DNA of 64,000 nucleotides from Pegea sp. RAD2-039 (taxonomy: Eukaryota; Chordata; Thaliacea; Salpida; Salpidae). The position numbers were made by a program, and so were the translations under genes. Every line of letters begins with the position of its first letter. Within the stretch, counting starts at the first letter, position 1. The notes beneath the pieces were generated by a model that searched no databases, was not told the DNA's origin, and saw only the letters and a program-made list of their open reading frames with translations. The stretch is from positions 620,001 to 684,000 of the forward strand of contig JAQGEQ010000175.1 of the NCBI GenBank assembly GCA_034620365.1, written 5' to 3'. This document shows, piece by piece, positions 1 through 10,942 of the stretch.

Positions 1-3000
1 ACTACGTTATCAGTACCCGATCTCAATTTTAAAGATTCCATTTTTTGTGTATATGTAATAGCTTGAGTCGTTGTGTGTTCAAATAGAATACTACCCACAG
101 AGAAATCAAATTCATCTATAGAAGACTTTCATTGCATTTTGATACGTCTGATCAAGAACTGATTATAATAGTGTCACGGCAACAACACAAAGATATCATG
201 ATCAGAGATTCATGTATAGATGGATTATCCTCATCAGATATTTTTATATTTTGCGTTGTTCTTTTACTCAATATGCAAATACTTCGGTGCCAACATAATA
301 AACTACTTTCCTTACTCTAGAGGAACTACTTGCTGTACCATTACTGAGTCTTGGGACTACGTTATCAGTACCAGATCTCGATTTTAAAGATTCCATTTTT
401 TGTGTATATGTAATAGCTTGAGTCGTTGTGTGTTCAAATAGAATACTACCCACAGAGAAATCAAATTCATCTATAGAAGAGTTTCGATACATTTTAGTAC
501 GTCTGATCAAGAACTGATTATAATAGTGTCACCGCAACAACACAAAGATATCATGATCAGAGATTCATGTATAGATGGATTATCCTCATCAGATATTTTT
601 ATATTTTGGGTTGTTCTTTTACTCAATATGCAAATACTTCGGTGCCAACATAATAAACTACTTTCCTTACTCTAGAGGAACTACTTGCTGTACCATTACT
701 GAGTCTTTGGACTACGTTATCAGTACCCGATCTCAATTTTAAAGATTCCGTTTTTAGTGTATATGTAATAGCTTGAGTCGTTGTGTTCAAATAGAATACT
801 ACCCAGAGAGAAACCAAATTCATCTATAGAAGACTTTCATTGCATTTTGGTACGTCTGATCAAGAACTGATTATAATAGTGTCACCGCAACAACACAAAG
901 ATATCATGATCAGAGATTCATGTATAGATGGATTATCCTCATCAGATATTTTTATATTTTGGGTTGTTCTTTTACTCAATATGCAAATACTTCGGTGCCA
1001 ACATAATAAACTACTTTCCTTACTCCAAAGGAACTACTTGCTGTACCATTACTGAGTCTTGGGACTACGTTATCAGTACCAGATCTCGATTTTAAAGATT
1101 CCATTTTTTGTGTATATGTAATAGCTTGGGTCGTTGTGTGTTCAAATAGAATACTACCCAGAGAGAAACCAAATTCATCTATAGAAGACTTTCGATGCAC
1201 TTTAGTATGTCTAAACAAGAACTGATTATAATAGTGTCACCGCAACAACACAAAGATATCATGATCAGAGATTCATGTATAGATGGATTATCCTCATCAG
1301 ATATTTTGATTTTTGTATTTTGCGTTGTTCTTTTACTAAATATATAAATATTTCGGTGCCAACATAATAATCTACTTTCCTTACTCTAAAGGAACTACTT
1401 GCTGTACCATTACTGAGTCTTGGGACTACCTTATCAGCACCTGATCTCGTTTTTAAAGATTCCATTTTTTGTGTATATGTAATAGCTTGGGTCGTTGTGT
1501 GTTCAAATAGAATACTACCAACAGAGAAAACAAATTCATCTATAGAAGACTTTCGATGCACTTTAGTATGTCTAAACAAGAACTGATTATAATAGTGTCA
1601 CGGCAACAACACAAAGATATCATGATCAGAGATTCATGTATAGATGGATTATCCTCATCAGATATTTTGATTTTTGTATTTTGCGTTGTTCTTTTAGTAA
1701 ATATATAAATATTTCGGTGCCAACATAATAAACTACTTTCTTTACTCTAAAGGAACTACTTGCTGTACCATTACTGAGTCGTGGGACTACCTTATCAGTA
1801 CCTGATCTCGTTTTTAAAGATTCCATTTTTTGTGTATATGTAATAGCTTGGGTCGTTGTGTGTATTCAAATAGAATACTACCTACAGAGAAACCAAATTC
1901 ATCTATAGAAGACTTTCATTGCATTTTGGTACGTCTGATCAAGAACTGATTATAATAGTGTCACGGCAACAACACAAAGATATCATGATCAGAGATTCAT
2001 GTATAGATGGATTATCGTCATTAGATATTTTTATATTTTGGGTTGTTCTTTTACTCAATATGCAAATATTTTGATGCCAACATATTAAACTACTTTCCTT
2101 ACTCTAGAGGAACTACTTGCTGTACCATTACTGAGTTTTTGGACTACGTTATCAGTACCAGATCTCGATTTTAAAGATTCCATTTTTTGTGTATATGTAA
2201 TAGCTTGAGTCGTTGTGTTCAAATAGAATACTACCTACAGAGAAACCAAATTCATCTATAGAAGACTTTCATTGCATTTTGGTACGTCTGATCAAGAACT
2301 GATTATAATAGTGTCACCGCAACAACACAAAGATATCATGATCAGAGATTCATGTATAGATGGATTATCCTCATCAGGTATTTTTATATTTTGGGTTGTT
2401 CTTTTACTCAATATGCAAATACTTCGGTGCCAACATAATAAACTACTTTCCTTACTCTAGAGGAACTACTTGCTGTACCATTACTGAGTCTTTGGACTAC
2501 GTTATCAGTACCAGATCTCGTTTTTAAAGATTCCATTTTTTGTGTATATGTAATAGCTTGAGTCGTTGTGTTCAAATAGAATACTACCCACAGAGAAATC
2601 AAATTCATCTATAGAAGACTTTCATTGCATTTTGGTACGTCTGATCAAGAACTGATTATAATAGTGTCACCGCAACAACACAAAGATATCATAATCAGAG
2701 ATTCATGTATAGATGGATTATCCTCATCAGATATTTTTATATTTTGCGTTGTTCTTTTACTCAATATGCAAATACTTCGGTGCCAACATAATAAACTACT
2801 TTCTTTACTCTAGAGGAACTACTTGCTGTACCATTACTGAGTCTTTGGACTACGTTATCAGTACCAGATCTCGTTTTTAAAGATTCCATTTTTTGTGTAT
2901 ATGTAATAGCTTGGGTCGTTGTGTGTTCAAATAGAATACTACCCACAGAGAAATCAAATTCATCTATAGAAGACTTTCGATGCATTTTAGTATGTCTAAA

Positions 3001-4300
3001 CAAGAACTGATTATAATAGTGTCACCGCAACAACACAAAGATATCATGATCAGAGATTCATGTATAGATGGATTATCCTCATCAGATATTTTTATATTTT
3101 GCGTTGTTCTTTTACTCAATATGCAAATATTTCGGTGCCAACATAATAAACTACTTTCCTTACTCTAAAGGAACTACTTGCTGTACCATTACTGAGTCTT
3201 TGGACTACGTTATCAGTACCAGATCTCGATTTTAAAGATTCCATTTTTTGTGTATATGTAATAGCTTGGGTCGTTGTGTGTTCAAATAGAATACTACCCA
3301 CAGAGAAACCAAATTCATCTATAGAAGACTTTCATTGCATTTTGGTACGTCTGATCAAGAACTGATTATAATAGTGTCACCGCAACAACACAAAGATATC
3401 ATAATCAGAGATTCATGTATAGATGGATTATCCTCATCAGATATTTTTATATTTTGCGTTGTTCTTCTACTCAATATGCAAATACTTCGGTGCCAACATA
3501 ATAAACTACTTTCTTTACTCTAGAGGAACTACTTGCTGTACCATTACTGAGTCTTTGGACTACGTTATCAGTACCAGATCTCGTTTTTAAAGATTCCATT
3601 TTTTGTGTATATGCAATAGCTTGGGTCGTTGTGTGTTCAAATAGAATACTACCCACAGAGAAACCAAATTCATCTATAGAAGACTTTCATTGCATTTTGG
3701 TACGTCTGATCAAGAACTGATTATAATAGTGTCACCGCAACAACACAAAGATATCATGATCAGAGATTCATGTATAGATGGATTATCCTCATCAGATATT
3801 TTAATTTTTGTATTTTGCGTTGTTCTTTTACTCAATATGCAAATATTTCGGTGCCAACATAATAAACTACTTTCTTTACTCTAGAGGAACTACTTGCTGT
3901 ACCATTACTGAGTCTTGGGACTACGTTATCAGTACCAGATCTCGTTTTTAAAGATTCTATTTTTTGTGTATATGTAATAGCTTGGGTCGTTGTGTGTATT
4001 CAAATAGAATACTACCTACAGAGAAATCAAATTCATCTATAGAAGACTTTCGATGCACTTTGGTACGTCTGACGAATAACTGAATTTAAGAGTGTCACGG
4101 CAACAACAAAGATATCATGATCAGAGATTCATGTATAGATGGATTATTCTCTCAGATATTTTGATTTTTATATTTTGCGTTGTTCTTTTACTCAATATGC
4201 AAATATTTCGGTGCCAACATAATAAACTACTTTCCTTACTCTAGAGGAACTACTTGTACCATTACTGTACTTGTAAATAGAATACTACTCTCAGAGAACC
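1..4300. repeat. Tandem satellite array, about 12 copies of a ~355 bp unit
   Basis: A single unit is repeated head to tail from the left edge to about 4300. The anchor ggaactacttg begins at 322, 677, 1030, 1391, 1752, 2109, 2462, 2815, 3170, 3525, 3886 and 4246, so the steps are 353-361 bp. Longer units carry a small insertion in the T-rich stretch (gatttttgta). Copies are highly alike. The last copy is internally deleted and decays by about 4300, so this is the right end of the array; the left end lies outside the window. Short ORFs of 60-104 codons occur on both strands of nearly every unit, but unit length is mostly not a multiple of three, so no frame continues across units. It is either non-coding satellite or a tandem small-RNA gene array. 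Confidence 0.95.
78..4010 (-). other. Spliced-leader-like motif repeated in each satellite unit
   Basis: Every unit carries ttcaaatagaat, which reads ATTCTATTTGAA on the minus strand, starting at 78, 433, 786, 1141, 1502, 1865, 2218, 2571, 2926, 3281, 3636 and 3999. In the copies at 1865 and 3999 the minus strand continues as ATTCTATTTGAATA. From memory of the literature, the Ciona spliced leader is ATTCTATTTGAATAAG and its genes lie in short tandem repeats. Against this, the expected 3' end (AAG followed by a GT donor) is not present in these units; the motif runs into ACACAACGAC instead. It may be an SL RNA-related pseudogene array, a diverged SL gene, or chance. Confidence 0.3.
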
Positions 4301-4755
4301 AAGTCATAAGACTTAATTTGGTGGCAGATTTGTATAAACAAATTCTCTACTTTAAAATAATAAACAGTTCAATAAATTTATCAATTTTTTATTAAATTTT
4401 TCGGTTTAAAATTTTCGTTAAGTTGTTTGACATGATTTAAGCTCTTTGATTTTATCATAATGTGGAATTCTACATGCGAATTCTATAAACCTTTTTAGCT
4501 GTTGGTTCTTGTTTACTTGTTCATCGTATTTGCACGAGATCGCTTTGAGAACACCATTGAGGTGATTGTGGTAAATCGGTTGTTTTTAGATTCACAAAAA
4601 ATTCGAAAAAAAATTGTAAGTGAAAAAGAAAAAAGATTTAAAAATTGAAAGCAGTCAGTGGCTGGTAGGACCAACTCGAAGTGCTATCAGTTGTCAAATG
4701 AAATGTAAAAAGAAGATCCAACAAATATTTTCTTCAACCACAAACAACTTCTTAC

Positions 4756-5667
4756 GTTTTTTTCATAATTTCAGAGTTCAATAATTCTCTGAGATTGTCA
4801 TTGTAGATCTCAAGATAAAAAAACTTTTAGACGATATTCACGGTTAGGAGTCTAATAATTTTAACATCAGTTTAAAGCTGATATAGATTGAGTAAAAGAA
4901 ATATCAAACCTCTTTGATATAATCAAAAATATGCTTTACTGATCATGGAATAATACCAGGTGAATTTTCAGTTCCTAAAATGGTGAAAGTTTTGCCAGAT
5001 GAAGTCTGTCCATATGCAAAAATAGTTGCTACAATAAGACAAATTAGAATATAAATCTGGTTCATAAATTCATTAAACACATTGCTTAGTTTAAAACTTT
5101 TTTAAAACAATAAAATAATGATAAATACATTAACTAATCACAACTACAAAAATGATAAAATAAATTCAAATACCATTGAATCCTTGCATAGCCTTATTAA
5201 TTACAGGTTGTGATCTCAACAAAAAGCTCCTTAGTGCTAAATGTTCCGTCAAAATCTTTATCTAAAAAAGTTAATTAATGTCAAAGCATAATAAAACTAA
5301 TTTTTATCTATTTATAATAAAATAATTTCTCATGAAATTTATAAACTAAAATTCCTATACTTTTATGAAAAATATTATCTTTTATATTTATTATTCAAGA
5401 AGTAGCTCAAAAATTATATAATAATCTGACAAAGTCTCAGGATTAGAATTAGCTACAAATCAAGGTTGAAAACCTTACCAAAATATAAGCTTTTTGTTTT
5501 GCTACATCACTCTTTGTTGTTATGCTATCAACAGAAACTTCCCAAAATACCTCCTTTTTTCTGCTAAAAATATCAAAAAAGATATCAAATTAGAAAAATA
5601 AAGGAACTTACCTCTGATTCAATGGCCGAGTTCTAATATACACTTTTACATCATCTTTATCAACCAT
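4756..5667 (-). pseudogene. Kinesin motor-domain pseudogene (kinesin-7/CENP-E-like 5' end)
   Basis: Five exon-like blocks read on the minus strand: 5612-5667 (ATG, with VKVYIRTRPLN), 5479-5563, 5174-5261 (FDGTFSTKELF, then VINKAMQGFN), 4910-5028 (TIFAYGQTSSGKTFT P-loop, then PGIIP and HIFDYI) and 4756-4851 (LEIYNDNLRELLN). Order and spacing match the first part of a kinesin motor, and most blocks keep GT-AG borders. It is broken: the frame shifts near 5231 in block 3, a TGA stop follows PGIIP in block 4, a T-run in block 5 gives one extra base, and the phase between blocks 2 and 3 does not fit. I found nothing after block 5, so the switch regions, neck and stalk are missing. An acceptor-like AG (5677-5678) lies 9 nt upstream of the ATG. 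The short N-terminal lead resembles CENP-E, but the subfamily is inferred. Confidence 0.75.
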
Positions 5668-6085
5668 AATAATTACCTAAACATGACAAAAAGTTGAAAT
5701 CTCTCGTCTCAGGAAAAGCGTCACTCACGTAGATAGTAACTAAATCTCTAATCTGTCCACTATATATAGGAAAAGATATATTACAAAAAGAATATTTTCA
5801 CAGTAATAATTTGTTTCGATACTTTTTTTGATCAAAAGTAACCTTGTGTTTGTTTATGTGCTGATTTAAGAGAAAATCTGAAATCATAAATACAGTTTAA
5901 AGCAAACTCATTGTGCAATCAATCAACAAAAGTTAAAAAATAATACCTATCTATACGTTTTCAAAAGTTATTGTCTAGATTTGCGACATTTTCAAACGAT
6001 TTTATCTGTTTGGAGCAGTGCTGAGTGATTTGATTTTAATCTTTTTTTTTAGTTTTTCTAACCTCTTTTCCTGAATCTTCAAAAG

Positions 6086-6292
6086 ATGTTTCGAAATAGC
6101 TTTGACGTGGATAAGTGTGCAGTTGGTTAGGGTGATTTTGAGAATCCAAAAATCCTGGAATGCCGACATAAATTCTGCTTGGAATGTATTAGAAGTAGGA
6201 AAAATTGTCTGATCTAACTTTTTAATTTGTTCTACTTTTTTTTCTTTTAGAATGTAGATCTTTTTCGTCTGTTTTCGGAAGAAAGCCACATT
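6086..6292 (+). pseudogene. RING-finger (TRIM/RNF-type) pseudogene fragment
   Basis: From the ATG at 6086 the plus strand reads MFRNSFDVDKCAV, then a stop, then ENPKILECRHKFCLECI. This is the N-terminal half of a RING finger with its C-x-H-x2-C-x2-C core. The first pair CxxC is ru­ined: the second cysteine is changed and the following leucine codon is TAG. After an intron-like gap (acceptor tttcttttag near 6250), FVCFRKKA resembles the end of the RING (CPxCRKK). I could not follow B-box, coiled coil or any other downstream domain. The reverse strand holds a 95-codon open frame over the same bases, which I treat as a shadow. E3 ubiquitin ligase activity would be the family function, but this copy cannot encode it. 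Confidence 0.6.
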
Positions 6293-6805
6293 ATTCTTTC
6301 GCTGTCACGTGATCACTATCTTTATTTTTGACTAAAAGTTTGAAATAATTTTAATTTAAATAAATTTTCTTGTAAGATTTCAGCCAGTGATTCTGTAGGT
6401 AACTGCTGTTATATAATTTATTTTATTTTTAAATGTAGAAATTTAAAAGTTCCATTTGATTTTAAAACCATTTTTGGCCATTTTACCAGAAGCTCCATTA
6501 TTTGTATTACAAGTGTTTTTAGAAAGTAGTTTTCTACTAAATCGAGATCTTTTTAATTTCAGGTATTTTCTTTTTCACAAATTACATCATTTATATTGTA
6601 GATGGTGACCAGGCAGAAATAAATTATTAATGCTTTTTATACTTGTAGGACTTAAACTTGGCAATATTGTTTTATTTTTATCAGTTTTAAATTCTAAATA
6701 GAGAATATAAATGAAGTTTTATAAATCATTTCTTAAGAACTTTTGATATTTTTTTTACAGAATTTTCTGATTATAGTTATTAGTTGACCTAATTTTTTAA
6801 CAAGA

Positions 6806-7285
6806 ATGGCACCTACAAGAAAGTGTACTTGAGCTTCAAAAGCCTCTATTTCAAATACTAAAAGCAAGTTTCAATTATTTTCTCGTAATCTATTTGAACT
6901 TGTCAATAAAATTTTTCTTATTTGTGAATTTTAATTAATTTTAGATTTTGTATTTTAATAATTTTTATTAAGAAAAAACTAATTAACAAGTTTTCTAAAG
7001 AAATATTTTGATTTATTAACTTTTTAGCTAGGAAAGATATAGATTCTAAAAAGAAATCAGTCTCTAAATCAGTAAGCAATGATCAGATCACTAAAAATAG
7101 AAAGCTTTGTATTATGGGTAAGCTTATTAAGTAATTTGATTTCAATTGATTAATAAAATGTTGTTCAGATTTATAACTAGTCAAAAGCGGGAAGCTATTA
7201 GTGGCTGGTAGTGGAGAGATGGGCAAGTAGGTATTGATGTTCTACATCGAAAAAGACCAGCAGTTTTTAACTGAAAATGAAAGAT
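6806..7285 (+). pseudogene. RCC1-like pseudogene, N-terminal fragment
   Basis: Three exon-like blocks on the plus strand: an ATG at 6806 giving MAPTRKCT then a TGA; a Lys/Ser-rich block at 7029-7118 ending at a GTAAGC donor; and a block from 7169 reading SGKLLVAGSGEMG, then, after a one-base frame change, QVGIDVLHRKRPAV. A basic tail followed by GxGxxGQxG...RKxP resembles the start of RCC1, the chromatin-bound exchange factor for Ran, before its first propeller blade. Disruptions are the TGA at codon 9, a TAA early in block 3 and the frameshift. I could not trace later blades. An acceptor-like AG lies one base before the ATG. The RCC1 assignment rests on a short stretch and is moderate at best. 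Confidence 0.45.
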
Positions 7286-7289
7286 TTTT

Positions 7290-8926
7290 ATTAGCAGATA
7301 GCAAGAAGTACAAAAGTTGACTAAAAATTGTGCGAGAAACCTGCTAAAAACTTTAAAAAATGCAGCAAGTTGTGTAGTGTATCTAAGTTAAACATGATTA
7401 TATGTTTTGTATCAACTGATTATCTAGAAGATCTTATAAATTTTATCAACTGGGTATCCTTTAATTTAATTTTTGTAGTAAATAGATAAAGGGTCATTAC
7501 CTTAGAGAATCAGTACGGTGTTTACATAGTCGATATCCAGCTATTATCAGTAATGGAAGATGATTCCAATAAGGACGATTTGTTAATAATTTGTCCGAAG
7601 CTACTATGGTAAATATTGCTTAAATTAGTCATTTGGAAATTTTAATCGGCATAAAAGTGTATGAATAAAGTGTCAAAAAAAGAATTTTAGTCTAAATTTG
7701 TTATTAAACGAGTTTTTACCTTTTCTGTTATATTTCTATATATACTTTAGATTTTTTTGAATTTGTATAATAAAAACAGTTCTAACTTTTGACTGTAAGA
7801 AAAATTCTTTAGATTGTTTGAAAAAGAAATATTTTAGACGGCGGACATTTTTTTAAAGGTCTATTTTAAGTGCAAAATAATCAGTAACCTTATATAGACC
7901 CTCATTTAACTCGTATACTTTCAAATTCTAAAAAGTATGAGTTGACTAATCTGGTTGAGAAATTGAATATAATGCTGCCATTTTCTTAATTTGTATTTTA
8001 TTGCTTTTGTAACTTTATTTTATATACATCTTTGTAGTTTTTATATTTTTTTTTATTAAATATCAATGTTGAGCTATGATAACAAAGATATTTTCATTAT
8101 TTCTTTGTCGTTTTGTGTTTGTTATAAGATCTTTATAATTTGTTATCTGCAGCAAAACGTTAAATAAACAAACAATTACTAATTGATAAATAAGTTTACA
8201 TTTTCAAAATAAAATAGTTTATACCTTTAACTTTTGTTTATTACGATAGATGCAGTTCATTAAGCAAAATTTTAAATGTTCTTAAAAATTTTTTGAGGAC
8301 TACTTAATAATTTGTTTAGTATGATTACTTTTTTATGTTATCTTTATAATTATAAGTGAATATATATTCTATACTCTAGATTATTATTTTAGAACTATTT
8401 AATTAAAAAAAAGTTATAACTTTTGGCTAAAAGTAACATTCTATGAATTTTTTTAAAAAGTAATATTTAGATAGGGGAAAAATTTAAAAAAAAGGTATGT
8501 CATCTATTTTAATTGCAAATTTCTCATCAACCTCATAAAAAGTAATATAGATCATAAGATTTTATTTATAGGTAATAGAGGCCACACCTTGGTTTTCCCC
8601 TTGTATCAATAAGTTTCGTATAAACACCAATGAAAACAATTTCGACCTTTTTATATATTGTCTAATCACAATAAAATGCATTTCATTTAAGGCAGACATT
8701 GCGACAGAGTTCAATTTTCTATATAAGAATTCAAAATACAATTAATTACAATTGTTTTTTTTTGTTTATAACGAGCTAAAAGATTTGTTTTCTTGATGAT
8801 TTAGTTGCTATCAGCGTTTGTTATTTTTGAGGAAATTTTAGCCAATACAAGGTGCTTCGCTATTTCTAGCTTGTAGTTGCAATAAATTAGGTTGATACTA
8901 ATCTAAATGGTATTTTAAACAGGATT
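7290..8926. other. Intergenic, AT-rich
   Basis: No convincing gene was found. One short open stretch around 7510-7615 (plus strand) has no recognisable similarity. The last 250 bases are the likely promoter side of the P450 gene. Confidence 0.5.
8719..8727 (+). promoter_or_regulatory. Possible TATA box of the P450 gene
   Basis: ctatataag lies about 200 bp upstream of the P450 start codon. Transcription starting about 30 bp downstream would leave a leader of roughly 170 nt ending at the acceptor-like AG at 8921-8922, fitting either an outron removed by trans-splicing or a 5' UTR intron. Inference from sequence only. Confidence 0.3.
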
Positions 8927-10876
8927 ATGGCATTTATTGTTATTTCAATTTTTTTGCTTTCAATACTTGCTTTGAAATGGAAAGAAATTGTTCAGTTCAT
9001 AAGATTCAAATATAAAGCTAGCTTACTTCCAGCTTATCATCAAAAACCATTGCCTATATTTGGCCATGCTTTTATATTTCCAAAAGAACCCGCAAAGTTC
9101 TTAAAGAAATTTATTCAAAGTATGTATGAAGAACAAAAAAAAGGTAAAATTTACCGATAACTACATTTTAAATGAAAATTAAAGCCTAAGAACTTAGTAA
9201 TCAGACAGCTATTATTTTTGAATATTTTAGCTAATTTTTTTCTCATTTATTACTATTATGTAAAGTGACTTTAAACTAAGTTTTTAAGAATAGAATATTA
9301 AATTATATAATTTAAGAAAGTCAGTTCATTATTGTAAATCAACTTTTTTAAATATTTACGCAAACAAACCGTTTTTGTTTACTCTGAAAAATGATCAGTA
9401 TTTTGATAGATGTTACACAATTATTTTTAGTTTTTTATCGGTTGTAAGAAATATAGAGAAGATAAATAAAGTTTGCCTCATCTAATTGCAACATATTTAC
9501 ATACAGGAAAGTTATTTACATGTTTGTGGAACGGTTGGTTACTAACGGCTATTCTTCATCACCCAAAATCTGCAGAAGTTGTGTTGAAAAACTCAAAACT
9601 TATTACTAAAGGTTTTGGCTACAAATGTGTAGAGCCATGGTTAGGTACTGGTTTAATCACTGCAAACGGTTCTAAATGGAAAAGTCACCGGCGGTTATTG
9701 ACACCCACATTTCATTTCAACATCCTCAAAAGTTTTTTGGTTGTGATGAATGAACACTCGAATAAATTGGTTAATGTTCTACGGAATCAAATCTCTCAAG
9801 GTACAGTGGATGTAGCACGAGCCATGACCATGTGCACCTTAGACGTTATCTGTGAGACAGCCATGGGTGAAAGTGTGAATGCACAAAAAGGAGAGAACTC
9901 AGAATATGTGAACGCCGTTAATGAGTATGTTGCAATTCTGTGGTGACGTCACAAACACCTAATCGATTTTTGTTTTAAAGAATTTCTGAGATCATCATGA
10001 AAAGATTCCGTAATCCCTTACTAAGGATCGAAGTAATCTTTTGGATAATTTATGGCAGAAGACAAAGCAAGTTGCTGAAAGTGTTACACGGATACACAGA
10101 AAAAGTGATCACAAAAAAGATGAAACAAACCCAGTCCGCTGCCAATCCTGCCTTTCTGGACCTACTGTTGCTGACCAGGACAGAACGTGGTCAGCCCTTA
10201 AGTGTGAAAGATATTCGGGAGGAAGTGGACACATTTATGTTTGCTGGTCATGACACCACTGCTACGGCACTGACTTGGATTTTTTTTCACCTAGGTCTAA
10301 ACATGGGTGTCCAGGTAAGCATCAGATGTGGTTTCGAGTCATCATTTAATGTGTTTGATGCAGGATAAGTTGTTTGAAGAGATTAACAGCGTGGTCAGCG
10401 ACCCCAAACAACACTTTTCAGCAGCAGACTTTGGAAAGATGCCTTACCTGGAACAAGTTATCAAAGAATCGATTCGATGCAAGCCTCCAGTTCCCTTTAT
10501 TACTCGACAGCTAACTGAAGACGTTACTATTGACGGACATGTGCTTCCAGCGGGAACAATGTCTCTTATCTCCTTCTTTAATCTTCATCAACATCCTGAC
10601 TATTGGGAGCGCCCTCATGTGTTTGACCCTGACCGCTTTACCATCGAAAATAGCTTAAACCGACACCCCTATGTTTTCGCCCCCTTTTCAATCGGACCAC
10701 GCAACTGTATTGGTCAGAAGTTCGCGATGCAGGAACTGAAAGTAATTGTCAGTCGCGTTGTTTTCTCTTTCATAATTACAACTCATGAAGATGAAGACGT
10801 TCCTATAAGTGGTGAGATAACATCGCGACCCACGCGACCACTTGACATTCGTCTAAAACATCGAACAACTCAATAA
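8927..10876 (+). CDS. Cytochrome P450, CYP4-like
   Basis: Model of four exons: 8927-9143, 9507-9924, 9981-10314, 10364-10876; 493 aa, normal for a microsomal P450. An N-terminal hydrophobic anchor (about residues 1-18) is followed by the I-helix motif AGHDTT (about 300-305), the K-helix ExxR ESIR (about 358-361), the FDPDRF meander motif and the haem loop FSIGPRNCIG with ligand Cys at about 438. The segment before the I-helix (EVDTFMF) is typical of CYP4. CYP4 enzymes hydroxylate fatty acids and related lipids at or near the chain end, using NADPH-P450 reductase in the ER. Many CYP4s have Glu in EGHDTT, which can bind haem covalently; here it is Ala. Intron 2 holds a TGACGTCA. An acceptor-like AG ends 4 nt before the ATG, and AATAAA is at 10923-10928. 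The substrate cannot be told. Confidence 0.93.
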
Positions 10877-10942
10877 TCACTCGACGTTTGTGATAATATA
10901 AATATATTCTTTCAAATGATTAAATAAATAGTTTGAAGTGAT

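Noticed and set aside
1-4300. Repeated 60-104 codon open frames on both strands of the satellite, looking like a tandem peptide gene family
   Set aside because: Unit length is mostly not a multiple of three and the frames are broken by stops at unit-specific points. Both strands are equally open and no splice logic joins them. They follow from sequence identity between copies, not from coding.
6002-6289. 95-codon minus-strand open frame rich in Lys
   Set aside because: It begins at a GTG inside an ATG in another frame, has no family signal, and lies opposite a recognisable decayed RING finger on the plus strand.
7501-7620. Plus-strand stretch LENQYGVYIVDIQLL with acidic continuation, considered as a further RCC1 exon
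   Set aside because: It does not match any RCC1 blade and has no clear splice borders.
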